64,000 nt of DNA from MGBC114844 sp910585855 (GCA_965646165.1 CBFFYP010000011.1:11559-75558), one strand, 5' to 3'; numbered from the stretch's first letter, positions 38,525 to 47,191 are shown. Program-made: numbers and translations. The notes: generated by a model not told the origin, from the sequence alone.

Positions 38525-38848
38525 TTATAGGTTTTCTTTATAGGCATTTCCCCATGTTTCCATAGCATTCAGTATAGGTCGCATAGATTCGCCTAATTCG
38601 CTTAGTGCATACTCAACTCGTGGGAGAACTTCAGGATAAACAGTACGGGTAATAATTGCATCTGCCTCCATTGAGCGGAGACTGTCGGTCAGCACTTTCT
38701 GGCTTATCCCTTCTAAATCCTTTTGCAACTCATTAAAACGCCAAGGTCTTTGAAGAAGATTCCGCATAATCAGCAGCTTCCATTTGCTTCCTATAAGCTG
38801 AACAGTTGTGGCTACGGGGCAAGCGGGTAACTCGTCTTTTGTTTTCAT
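38525..38848 (-). CDS. HxlR family transcriptional regulator
   Basis: 107 aa. Winged helix with LIGSKWKLLIMRNLLQRPWRFNELQKDLEGISQKVLTDSLRSM and a conserved Cys near the start (CPVATTVQLIG), as in the redox or electrophile sensors YodB/HypR. GGAGGTG lies before the ATG. It is divergent from the degraded ACGX cluster and oxidoreductase, which it probably controlled. The inverted repeat at 38870-38887 is the likely operator. Confidence 0.88.
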   Translation of the reverse strand: MKTKDELPACPVATTVQLIGSKWKLLIMRNLLQRPWRFNELQKDLEGISQKVLTDSLRSMEADAIITRTVYPEVLPRVEYALSELGESMRPILNAMETWGNAYKENL

Positions 38849-38869
38849 ATAGACACCTCCATAAATAAT

Positions 38870-38887
38870 ACACTCATTTTTGGGTGT
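38870..38887. promoter_or_regulatory. Probable HxlR operator
   Basis: The interrupted inverted repeat ACACTCA-TTTT-TGGGTGT (one mismatch) lies between the divergent genes, just downstream of a TATAAT (minus strand, near 38895) for the hxlR-like gene. Autoregulation is inferred. Confidence 0.45.
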
Positions 38888-39115
38888 TACATTACAATTA
38901 TAGTGCTATATTCCGCAAAAAATCAAGTCTGCAATGCATTAACAGAAAATTTACAAATAAATTTTGAGAGCATAGAGGCGACAAATTAGCACAAAGTTTA
39001 CAAAAAAGTAACCTAGGTTATAAAAAAAGTGCGTACTTGTAGGGGGAAAAATATCCGTACAATAGTAAGTACAGAGGGCAGAAACCCGCTGAATACTTAT
39101 ATGGAGGTCTAAAAA

Positions 39116-39351
39116 ATGGCAACTTTTTTAATCTGTTTTGGATGGAACAAGAAAATGGAGGCTGCTCCTGCGGCTGCTTGTGGTTCTGCTTGGGCACTGG
39201 TGATAAGCCGGAAGAGAAGCCTGCCGCTTGCGGCTCAGCCTGCGGTGCTGGTGATAAGCCTGCTGAAGCTCCCGCTGCTTGTGGTGCAGCCGACAAGCCG
39301 GAAGAAAAGCCTGCTGCTTGCGGTTCAGCCTGTGGTGCTGGCGACAAGTAA
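39116..39351 (+). pseudogene. ACGX-repeat RiPP precursor peptide, frameshifted
   Basis: It starts MATFLICFGWNKKMEAAPAAACGSA behind GGAGGT, then a single missing base near 39194 shifts the frame. The second frame continues with GTGDKPEEKPAACGSACGAGDKPAEAPAACGAADKPEEKP... to TAA at 39349. The whole would be about 78 residues with repeated ACGS/ACGA units, typical of precursors of the ACGX radical SAM/SPASM peptide system, in which cysteines are crosslinked. The shift could also be a sequencing error, but the neighbouring maturase is broken too. Confidence 0.7.
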
Positions 39352-39374
39352 ACCGTTCCATGCCCTAAAAAGCT

Positions 39375-39404
39375 GTTCCCGGCGGGAACGCTCTCGCCGG
39401 GAAC
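39375..39404 (+). terminator. Strong hairpin between peptide and maturase genes
   Basis: GTTCCCGGCG (39375-39384) and CGCCGGGAAC (39395-39404) form a perfect 10-bp GC-rich stem followed by ATTT. It probably acts as a partial terminator so that the precursor is made in excess of the enzyme, a usual layout in RiPP operons. Confidence 0.6.
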
Positions 39405-39455
39405 ATTTAGATGTTACTCGGTATAACCGATTTTATATAAAGCGAGGTATGCAAT

Positions 39456-40527
39456 ATGAAGCAATATTTTTCTTTTCAATGGCACATTACAGATGAGTGC
39501 GATCAGCGGTGTTAAGCACTGTTACATTTTTCGGGGGGGATACCTGCAAAAGATAGATTCTATGGATTGGCCAGCAAATTGCAGGACACTTTTTATAATT
39601 GTCTTGATTTTTGCGAGGTTTATAAGCGTTTGCCCTATTTCTATATTACAGGCGGCGATCCGATCCTGCACCCTGATTTTTGGAGGCTTCTGGAACTGCT
39701 TCACGAACACAGCGTACCTTTTACTATTCTGGAAATCCATTCCACTTAAACGATCAGGTCTGCCGTGAACTGAAAGCATACGGCTGTGAAAATATCAGTT
39801 TGTCAATCGACGGTTTGCGTGAAACACACACTGGTTCAGAAAGCCGGTTCTTATGACTGTACTCTTGAAAAAATTAGCTGCATCAAACCGTGCAGGAATC
39901 CGCAGCGTTGTTGATGACGACAGTTTCTAAAACAAATCGAATGGAAATTCCCGACATATCGATGAAGTTGTGAAAGCGGGCGTCAATGTATTTTGCTTTT
40001 TCTCGTTATGTTCCAAGCGGCGGCGACTTAGATGCAAGTATGACTCCACAGGAGTATCGTGATTCTGCTTGCAATATGTGATAAAAAAATTCAAGGAATA
40101 TGAAGCGGAAGGCTGTGATACATACTTTAACAAAAAAGGATCACCTTTGGACGCTGTATGAATATGAAACGGAGCGTTCAAAATTCCGACATCGGCAGAA
40201 GCGGTATGATTTTATGGTGGCTGTAACTGCGGAAACTGCCATATATCACCATTCTTCCCACAGGTGAAGTTTACGCCTGCCTCCGGGTAGCCGACAGCCG
40301 TGTAGGTAATATTTTTACAACCACCTTGATGATATATGGGTAACCAGTATGGAGTGCTACCGGGAATACAACAAATTTTGGCAAATGTGCAAAGTGTAAA
40401 ACTGCTTGCATTTTGCCGGGGATGTCCCGCAGTTGCAAAGGAACTAATGGAGATTTTTATGCTGCCAATCCGCAATGCTGGGCAGACGAGAAGAGCGATT
40501 TGTTCAGAAAGTGAGGATTGTCTATGA
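39456..40527 (+). pseudogene. Radical SAM/SPASM peptide maturase of the ACGX system, multiply frameshifted
   Basis: It starts MKQYFSFQWHITDECDQRC; an extra T at about 39514 breaks the CxxxCxxC cluster motif, which would otherwise read CDQRCKHCY. Other frames then give FYITGGDPILHPDFWRLLELL (radical SAM core), SLSIDGLRETHTG, and near the end a SPASM-like part with DDIWVTSMECYREYNKFWQMCK. At least five or six frame changes occur, so no active enzyme is made. It would have installed thioether or similar links in the preceding peptide. Confidence 0.75.
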
Positions 40528-40536
40528 ACAGAAAAA

Positions 40537-41482
40537 ATGAAAGCGGTTTTGCTTGATAAACCGACAGAAGCCGAGAATGTTGTATTTGCGAGATTCCGAT
40601 TCCCGAAGTAAAGCCCGGTTGGGTACTCGTAAAAATAAAAGCATTTGGATAAATCACTCCGAACAGATTTTTGCGGCTGAATGAAATTCAGAGCCGATTA
40701 TATTAGGAAGCCATTATTCCCGTATTTGAGTGTGTCGGAGAAATTGCTAATCCCAGACAGCGATTTACAGTCGGACAAAAGGTAGTTGCTCTTATGGGCG
40801 GTATGGGACGCAGCTTTCACGGAAGCTATGCACAGTATGCACTTTTTGCCGGTTCACCATGTATTTGGCTGTAGAATCCGAACTTTCGTGGACGGATATG
40901 GCGGCAATCCCTGAAACCTACTTTACGGCATGGGGTTCGCTTTTTGAATGTCTTTGCCTGAAACCAAGCGATACATTATTGATTCGTGGCGCTACCTGTG
41001 CGCTGGGTTATGCGGCGATTCAGATAGCAAAAGTGATTGGCTGCACCGTCGTTGCAACAACGCATAAGGAAAGCAAGCTATCGTTGCTTGCTCAGGTAGA
41101 TAAAGCGATTCTTGATACTGGAAAACTGTCTGGTACACTAAATAGCGTAACAAAAGCACTGGAGCTGGTCGGTCCCAAAACCCTGCCTGACACACTCCAC
41201 TGTGTGGAAAAAGGCGGGATTGTCTGCAATACGGGTATTTTAGGCGGTGTATATACGCTAAACGGTTTTGATCCTATTAAGGATATTCCAAATGGAGTAT
41301 ATCTTACTAGCTTCTTTTCCAATTATCCAACCGAAAAAACAATGCGGGATATTTTTGGATTTTTAGATGAACACAGCCTGAAGCCCGCCATAGGAGCAAA
41401 CTTTGTGTTTGAACAGATTCGGAACGCTTGTATGGCTCTTGACAGCGGAAGCGTGAACGGAAAAATCGTTGTCACCCTTTGA
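40537..41482 (+). pseudogene. MDR-family quinone oxidoreductase/alcohol dehydrogenase, N-terminal half frameshifted
   Basis: It begins MKAVLLDKPTEAENV, then several frame changes (EVKPGWVLVKIKAFG, AIIPVFECVGEIANPRQRFTVGQKVVALMGGMGRSFHGSYAQYALF in other frames) up to about 40859. From there a clean frame covers the NAD(P)-binding domain: TLLIRGATCALGYAAIQIAKVIGCTVVATTHKESK and the C-terminus. Family: zinc-independent NADPH:quinone reductase-like. It lies divergent to an HxlR gene, a usual pairing for electrophile defence. Confidence 0.72.
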
Positions 41483-41504
41483 CAGCAGGCAGGAGAAATA
41501 AGCA

Positions 41505-41942
41505 ATGGGTATGGAACAAAAAACACATTTTATGGCAGATAAATTAAAATGTATTAGCTGCGGTAAATGCGTAAACGTCTGCTTCGGCATGGTGCTGTTT
41601 TTTAGCGAAGAGGGTTGCCCACGGATACGAAATTTTGAACGGTTTGGATGGAGGGGGCGTTGGAGATGCCAGCATTGTCTTGCAGTATGTCTGACAGGCG
41701 CAATCTCCATTTTTGATAAGAAACCGGAAAATTCGCTCCCTCTGCCGCCGTCTGAAAAGAGTATTGCTTTCTGCTGTATATCCACAGGCGAAATTCACTT
41801 TCCAAATGATAAAGCGGCAGAGATTGCAATACAGACAGTTAAAGAATATAAAAGGCAGATAAAAAGTGAAATAGAGGTGATATTCAATGTTTTCAAAGAT
41901 TTGGACTACGGAATCTACAAAAAGTTGCTCCGAACAAATTAG
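41505..41942 (+). CDS. Ferredoxin/macrodomain deletion fusion (probably non-functional)
   Basis: 145 aa. The first part is a two-cluster ferredoxin module ([14 protein letters not shown] and [16 protein letters not shown]) as found at the N-terminus of ferredoxin-nitroreductase proteins. From about residue 85 ([32 protein letters not shown]...[20 protein letters not shown]) it is the C-terminal third of an ADP-ribose-binding macrodomain. A deletion seems to have removed the nitroreductase part and the start of the macrodomain gene, joining the rest in frame. It overlaps the sirtuin gene, the usual partner of that macrodomain. Confidence 0.68.
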   Translation: MGMEQKTHFMADKLKCISCGKCVNVCFGMVLFFSEEGCPRIRNFERFGWRGRWRCQHCLAVCLTGAISIFDKKPENSLPLPPSEKSIAFCCISTGEIHFPNDKAAEIAIQTVKEYKRQIKSEIEVIFNVFKDLDYGIYKKLLRTN

Positions 41943-42837
41943 CCGTCTGCAAGAAGCAATTGATTCTGCTGAAGCGATTGTAATCGGTGCAGGTGCAGGT
42001 CTTTCTACTTCCGCAGGCTTTGTCTATACTGGGGAGAGATTTCAGAAGTATTTTTCGGATTTTGAAGAAAAATATGGTTTTCACGATATGTATTCAGGCG
42101 GCTTTTATCCTTACAAAACACTTGAGGAGCATTGGGCATATTGGAGCCGCTATATCTATGTCAATCGTTATATGGATGCACTAAAGCCGCTATATCAGGA
42201 ACTTTTGGAGTTTGTAAAAGAGAAAGATTATTTTGTTATTACAACTAATGTGGATCACTGCTTTCAAAAGGCTGGTTTTGATAAAAAGCGTTTGTTCTAC
42301 ACGCAGGGAGATTACGGACTGTTTCAATGCAGCGTTCCCTGTGATATAGATACCTACGATAATGAAAAAATTATACGGCGCATGGTAGATGAACAAAGGG
42401 ATATGAAAATTCCCACGGAGCTGATTCCGAAATGCCCAAAATGTGGGAAGCCGCTGACGATGAATCTGCGTTCAGATGATAAATTTGTGGAGGACAAGGG
42501 CTGGCATTTGGCAGCGGAGAGGTACGAGAATTTTCTGCGGACACGGAAAAATATGCGGATTTTGTTTTTGGAGCTTGGAGTCGGCTATAACACACCTGTG
42601 ATTATTAAATATCCGTTCTGGCAAATGACCGCAAAAAATTCACAGGCTGTCTATGCCTGTGTCAATTACAACACACCTGTGATTATTAAATATCCGTTCT
42701 GGCAAATGACCGCAAAAAATTCACAGGCTGTCTATGCCTGTGTCAATTACGGAGAAGCAGTGTGTCCGAAAGAAATTGAGCAGCAGTCAATTTGTATCGA
42801 CGGGGATATCGGAACAGTACTTTCCGATTTGAAGTGA
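41887..42837 (+). CDS. Class M sirtuin (SirTM-like ADP-ribosyltransferase) with internal duplication
   Basis: 316 aa. NAD-binding [32 protein letters not shown], and the site that carries the catalytic His in other sirtuins reads YTQGDYG (Gln), as recalled for SirTM enzymes that ADP-ribosylate lipoylated GcvH-L together with a macrodomain hydrolase. Zinc cysteines: CSVPC and CPKCGKPL. A perfect 81-bp tandem duplication repeats [19 protein letters not shown]... (27 residues) near residues 235-288, adding a second copy of a core strand/helix. Frame is kept but folding may suffer. GcvH-L and LplA2 partners are not seen here. Confidence 0.8.
   Translation: MFSKIWTTESTKSCSEQISRLQEAIDSAEAIVIGAGAGLSTSAGFVYTGERFQKYFSDFEEKYGFHDMYSGGFYPYKTLEEHWAYWSRYIYVNRYMDALKPLYQELLEFVKEKDYFVITTNVDHCFQKAGFDKKRLFYTQGDYGLFQCSVPCDIDTYDNEKIIRRMVDEQRDMKIPTELIPKCPKCGKPLTMNLRSDDKFVEDKGWHLAAERYENFLRTRKNMRILFLELGVGYNTPVIIKYPFWQMTAKNSQAVYACVNYNTPVIIKYPFWQMTAKNSQAVYACVNYGEAVCPKEIEQQSICIDGDIGTVLSDLK
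42589..42750 (+). repeat. Perfect 81-bp tandem duplication inside the sirtuin gene
   Basis: Units 42589-42669 and 42670-42750 are identical over 81 bp and in frame. Identity indicates a very recent event, a reversible variant or an assembly artefact. Confidence 0.92.
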
Positions 42838-42917
42838 TGCAATGCATGATATATGGAATCCGTAGCACGGTTGTATGAAATGCAGCGAAGGTTGCCAACA
42901 TTAATATATATATTTTC

Positions 42918-43124
42918 TTGACCGGGAGTGAAACGGTGCTGATATATACCGCACAAAGTCAGGCTTTAAATCAAAGACAAATTTCTTTTATTTATAAAAT
43001 TATTAATTATATCGAACAAAATGGATATATGGAAAATATGACGGACTTACAAAAACCACCCTTTAACAAACCAGTATTATTTATTAAATTGTTTGACACA
43101 AAAATAAGAGCGTTTTTGATGTAG
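42918..43124 (+). pseudogene. C-terminal scrap of type I restriction subunit HsdR
   Basis: ALNQRQISFIYKIINYIEQNGYMENMTDLQKPPFN...LFDTK resembles the EcoEI_R C-terminal domain (LN..Q..FI..II.Y....G.ME...L...PF). The ATG at 42918 lacks a ribosome site and nothing of the motor domain remains. With the hsdM scrap at 37.8 kb it marks the other edge of a lost type I R-M locus. Confidence 0.6.
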
Positions 43125-43235
43125 AGCTTTTATGGAATTAAGGAAAATGCAGTGGATATTATTGTATAAATCGGCAGAAATATAGTAAAAAAAGTAAAAA
43201 TCTTTAATATTTATAAATAAAACTGAGAAATATAC

Positions 43236-43263
43236 TGTCACACATGGAAAAATGTGCTATAAT
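43236..43263 (+). promoter_or_regulatory. Promoter of the wall-binding protein gene
   Basis: TGTCAC (43236-43241), 16-bp spacer, TATAAT (43258-43263), with TGTGC before the -10. The gene starts 65 bp further. Confidence 0.55.
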
Positions 43264-43328
43264 AAGGCATATATTCAAAAGGCAAGGAGTTTTTTGAATA
43301 GGATAAAAAATGAAAAGGAGAATCTAGA

Positions 43329-45689
43329 ATGAGAAGAAAAGCAACGGTCAGCATAGCCGCAGCGGTGGTTATGATTATGACGGCTAACAATTCTGTTTTA
43401 GCGAATTGGGAGCAGCAAAATGGCACATGGAATTATAAAGAAAATGGCCAGAATGTTACAAATGAATGGAAACAGATCGATGGAAAGTGGTATTTTTTTG
43501 ACAAGACAGGAGAAATGCGCTCAGGTTGGCTGGAAAAGGACGGAAAATGGTATTATCTGGATTCCGCCAATGGAGATATGAAGGAGGGCTGGGTACAAGA
43601 CGGAGAAAAGTGGTATTATTTAAATAATGCGACAGGAGAAATGCAGTCCGGCTGGTTGGAGAAAGATGGAAAATGGTATTATTTAGATTCTGCCAACGGA
43701 GATATGAAAGAAGGCTGGGTGAAGGATGACAAGAATTGGTATTATTTAAATAATGGAACGGGAGAAATGGCAACAGGCTGGGCAAAAACTGGTGATAACT
43801 GGTACTTTTTAGATAATTCTGGGTGTATGCAGACCGGTATTATCGAGGTAAATGGAAAGATATATGCTTTGGATGAGGCAAACGGAAATATGCGTACAGG
43901 AACAGTGAATGGCTATACTTTCTCTGCCACAGGAGAAGCCGTAGGTGATAAAATTCCGATACCAACAAAGGCGTATAGTGCAAGCGGAGAAAAACAGGCA
44001 GATCTTTCTGCTACCGTAAAAGAACAGATACAGCAGATGCAGAGAGAAGAAGTGCGTAATAATTACAGCAGTTCTAGTTCGGATTCAAGTGATGACTCGG
44101 ATGATGATTCAGATGATGATTCCAATAATAGTTCAAACGGAGGAAATTCTGGAAGTACGACTGTAACAGAAGTAAAGATTCAGGAAATTACAGTGCCAAA
44201 AAGCGGAATGGTTGATGTTGTATTATCACAGGCTGTAAAATTAGAGAGTTCTAATTTTTATATTAGCTGTCCGGCTGGAAAAGATATGACCATTTTAAAA
44301 GTGGAAACAGAAGAAGGAAGCGGAGCAAATAAGGTATATCATATTACTACATCATATTTTAATGATAATACTTATAATATGGAAATTACATTGCCAAATG
44401 GGAAAAAGGTAGAGAAAACATTTGTAACAAGTTTGGCAGCTCCAGAGATAAAGGAGATAGAAACAAAGAGAACAGATAAAAATACGGCAGATATTTCATT
44501 TATATCAGATAGTGCAGGTATGCTTTATTATATGGCAGTTCCGACAAGCGTATCTAGGGCAGCGATAGGAGAGCAAGTGCCGCAGACTGGAAAAGATGTA
44601 CAGGAAAAAGGTGTTTCCATGCAGATGGCTCAGCAGGGGCTGCAAAATTTGACAATAAAAGATTTAAAGGAAAATCAGGCATATACCATTTATCTGGCAA
44701 CAGCACAGGGAGAAGGAGAAGATGCTGTGCTTCGGGGTTCGGCATTGATTTCGGCACAGCCAGCAGGTGGAGATTCTGGAGATAATGTTGGAGAAATAGA
44801 AATTGAAGAAGCAGATGCAGTTTCTGACAGCAAGATAAAAATTGTATTTAATAAACCGACACAAGAAACATTGACATTAGAAAATATTGATGTGAAATGT
44901 AGCAATGGAGAGATTCGAATTGGAGGAATTCAGACAGAAGATAATCAAACCTATTATATCCCTATGCAGCAGAATTGGTTTATGAATAGTAAGACGGGTT
45001 ATACTGTATATGTAACATTGCCAGATGGCAGTAAGTTAGAGAAAAAGTTTTACACCGATTTTGATTATCCAAATATAAATGAAATAACAGTAAAAAGAAT
45101 TGCAGAGGATAGAATTGAAGTAACGTTCCGCTCGGATGAGGGAGGCGAATTCTACTATGGAACAACCGAAAATCCAGATACAGAAGAATTGCCGACTGCA
45201 GACGAAATTGTACAGAATGGTCAAAAAGCAAATTTAGCTGGCGGTATGAATCAAATGGAGATAGAGATAAAGAAAGAGGATAAGTTATTTTATCTTGTTC
45301 CAGTGGATTTAAAGGGAAATCGTCCTCCAAGATATCCAGAGAGAGCTGTTATTCCAGAAGAAGTAGAAGAAGAAACACCAGAGCCAGAGAGAGTGACGGA
45401 AATTGAAAGCATTACATATTCTACAGATAGTAAAGGGTATCATATACTTAAAGTAACATTAATTAAGAATGATTTTGATTGGTATGAAGTAGAAAAAGAG
45501 GATATGGCAGTTTATCCTTTAGATGGGCAGATGTTAGCAACACAGCCTAGAGTTACCATACGTGAAGGTTCTTATGATGGAACCAATATTTTTAGTCTTT
45601 ACTATAATATCACATTTCCTAGTGGCAGATATAAATTAAGTTTTCCATATGGTGGTGTGGATTATGAAAAAGAATTTGAGATTAAGTAA
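43329..45689 (+). CDS. Secreted protein with cell-wall/choline-binding repeats and Ig-like modules
   Basis: 786 aa; AAAAGGAG precedes the ATG. The signal peptide (about 1-26, ending SVLA-N) is followed by seven or more CW-binding repeats of about 20 residues (GKWYYLDSANGDMKEGW type, about 28-195), a very acidic Ser/Asp linker (about 240-275) and several beta-sandwich modules to the end (ITVPKSGMVDVVLSQAV; VSDSKIKIVFNKPTQETLTL). The repeats attach to wall teichoic acid or choline decorations; the modules may bind a ligand. No catalytic domain is seen. Repeat units 4 and 2 are nearly identical in DNA, so copy number can vary. Confidence 0.82.
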   Translation: MRRKATVSIAAAVVMIMTANNSVLANWEQQNGTWNYKENGQNVTNEWKQIDGKWYFFDKTGEMRSGWLEKDGKWYYLDSANGDMKEGWVQDGEKWYYLNNATGEMQSGWLEKDGKWYYLDSANGDMKEGWVKDDKNWYYLNNGTGEMATGWAKTGDNWYFLDNSGCMQTGIIEVNGKIYALDEANGNMRTGTVNGYTFSATGEAVGDKIPIPTKAYSASGEKQADLSATVKEQIQQMQREEVRNNYSSSSSDSSDDSDDDSDDDSNNSSNGGNSGSTTVTEVKIQEITVPKSGMVDVVLSQAVKLESSNFYISCPAGKDMTILKVETEEGSGANKVYHITTSYFNDNTYNMEITLPNGKKVEKTFVTSLAAPEIKEIETKRTDKNTADISFISDSAGMLYYMAVPTSVSRAAIGEQVPQTGKDVQEKGVSMQMAQQGLQNLTIKDLKENQAYTIYLATAQGEGEDAVLRGSALISAQPAGGDSGDNVGEIEIEEADAVSDSKIKIVFNKPTQETLTLENIDVKCSNGEIRIGGIQTEDNQTYYIPMQQNWFMNSKTGYTVYVTLPDGSKLEKKFYTDFDYPNINEITVKRIAEDRIEVTFRSDEGGEFYYGTTENPDTEELPTADEIVQNGQKANLAGGMNQMEIEIKKEDKLFYLVPVDLKGNRPPRYPERAVIPEEVEEETPEPERVTEIESITYSTDSKGYHILKVTLIKNDFDWYEVEKEDMAVYPLDGQMLATQPRVTIREGSYDGTNIFSLYYNITFPSGRYKLSFPYGGVDYEKEFEIK

Positions 45690-45701
45690 ATAGCAAATAT
45701 C

Positions 45702-45849
45702 GGACGCCGAAAGCCAAATGGAATTCTATTCCGAGCCCGCTTGCGCTTAGCATTTCCTCGTAGCGGACACATAAGGTGCTAAAATACAGCACCTAAGTGC
45801 CGACGGGAAATGATGACCCTGCATAGAACACCATTTGGCTTTCGGCTGT
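45702..45849 (+). repeat. Family A variable-arm element, copy A10 (short-loop form)
   Basis: GGACGC...GGCTGT. Arms 45708-45728 and 45824-45844 match at 19 of 21. The apical stem is GGTGCT/AGCACC. The TATTTCCATCAGAAAATAGAG extension follows. Tail-to-tail pair with A11, 80 bp away, in the gap between convergent genes. Confidence 0.87.
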
Positions 45850-45929
45850 GTATTTCCATCAGAAAATAGAGTGAAAAAACTTGCTGCAAGTATTATCAAA
45901 AAAAATAACACGACTTTCCGGCAGGTAGG

Positions 45930-46093
45930 AATAGCTGAAATCGGAAGGAGAGTCTATGAAGGGTCATCATTTCCCGTCGGTACTTAGACACGGTATTGCT
46001 GTGTTTTCGTGTCTTATGTGTCCGCTATGAAAATTAGGAAATGCTAAGCGAGAGCGGACTCGGAATAGACCCTCTTTCCGATTTCAGCGTTCC
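45930..46093 (-). repeat. Family A variable-arm element, copy A11, overlapping the HNH gene
   Basis: On the minus strand it runs from GGAACGC (46093, one extra A) to AGCTAT (45930). Arms 45934-45955 and 46066-46087 match at 20 of 22. The apical stem is GACACG/CGTGTC, a third covarying form. Its first 60 bases are read as the C-terminus of the HNH gene. Confidence 0.87.
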
Positions 46094-47191
46094 CTCGTAA
46101 ATCCAATTTTGAAAACCGCAGTTTTTTGCAGACTGATAAACAGGTTTTAAAATTTCTTCTAATATCTGAGAAAAACTTAAAAAATCTTGATCTTTTTGAT
46201 AAAGTTTTATACGTATAGCAGGATCATTTAAATGTTCTTTTGCACATTTTTCAAATTCGTTATGTATGGTATCGGATTTCCATATCATCTGATAGGAGCA
46301 ATACTCTAACTTGGCAAATGAAGGAAAATAGGTATTCCAGTCCGGCAGATGATTGCTTTTACTGCTGTTGATACTTCGTGTGGTAGGATGCAGATTCCAA
46401 AATTCATCATGGGCTACATAAGACCATGGAATAAAATGATCGATAGAAATATCTTTTTCTGATAGCGGAATATCTCCATATATTTCATGGATAGGCTGAA
46501 GCGTTAAGAAAGATTTCCAATATTTTTTCACTTTTTCTAGTTTTCGTTCTTGTGGCGGATATAATTTATCTGCAATTCCCGGTACACTTGGATTTCGCTT
46601 TTGCAAATATAGAATCATATGATAGCGAAGCCAGCCCTTGATGATTTCCTGATTTTGATGAATATAGTCAAACCATTCCGGCGAAAATCGAATCGTGGTC
46701 TGCATACCGTTTAATGTTTCAAAATAATACATCAGCCGATGTTCCTGATTAATTTTAGAAATCAATGTACTTTCTGTTGTATCCCATTCTTTTCCTTTTA
46801 TTTTATCTAAAAATGGAGCTTGAATTCGATAGGGAACATGTTTTGTCAAAGACCTTTTTCGTTTTAGAACTTCCTTATCTTTACAGTTTTTCAAATAGTC
46901 CAGAATCTTGTCTTTTTTTTCAGAAGATTTTAACTGAGAAATCTGCTGCAAATAATGTACCAGACTTTCTAAAGTATCTCTCGGTCCTAGATTTAGATGA
47001 TACTCGATTACCATGTACCATGCATCTGCAATCATTTCATCAATTAATTCTTCATAGGTAATATACTGTTTTCCCTCTAATACTTTGGTAACAATTGCCT
47101 GAAACCAAAAGAATTTGTAGCACTCGCTTGTATTGTCAAAAATTCGGCTTAAATATGATATTTCCAGGTTATCAGAATATGGTAATTGCAT
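46034..47191 (-). CDS. HNH endonuclease domain protein
   Basis: 385 aa; GAGAGGT before the ATG. The HNH motif lies at about 245-285: SIDHFIPWSYVAHDEFWNLHPTTRSINSSKSNHLP (the His of DHF, the central Asn and the distal Asn/His). The N-terminal part is helical and unassigned. Many such single-gene HNH proteins are suspected defence or mobile-element nucleases. The last 19 residues (from about GTLKSERGSIP) are encoded by repeat element A11, so the original C-terminus was replaced when the element arrived. Confidence 0.78.
   Translation of the reverse strand: MQLPYSDNLEISYLSRIFDNTSECYKFFWFQAIVTKVLEGKQYITYEELIDEMIADAWYMVIEYHLNLGPRDTLESLVHYLQQISQLKSSEKKDKILDYLKNCKDKEVLKRKRSLTKHVPYRIQAPFLDKIKGKEWDTTESTLISKINQEHRLMYYFETLNGMQTTIRFSPEWFDYIHQNQEIIKGWLRYHMILYLQKRNPSVPGIADKLYPPQERKLEKVKKYWKSFLTLQPIHEIYGDIPLSEKDISIDHFIPWSYVAHDEFWNLHPTTRSINSSKSNHLPDWNTYFPSFAKLEYCSYQMIWKSDTIHNEFEKCAKEHLNDPAIRIKLYQKDQDFLSFSQILEEILKPVYQSAKNCGFQNWIYEGTLKSERGSIPSPLSLSIS

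Noticed and set aside
39142..39351. 69-codon ORF as an intact ACGX peptide gene
   Set aside because: Its ATG has no ribosome site; the proper start with GGAGGT is at 39116 in another frame, so the gene is frameshifted.
39116..40860. Sequencing errors as the cause of all frame changes
   Set aside because: Not excluded, but the neighbouring fusion, duplication and R-M scraps show true decay of the same block, so pseudogenes are the simpler reading.
422..46093. Family A elements as a CRISPR array or as promoter repeats
   Set aside because: Copies are dispersed over tens of kb, in both orientations, without regular spacers, and have no consistent distance to start codons.
46034..47191. HNH gene plus adjoining repeats as a HEARO/IscB-type RNA-guided system
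   Set aside because: The protein lacks RuvC-like and bridge-helix features, and the A and B elements are spread independently of it.
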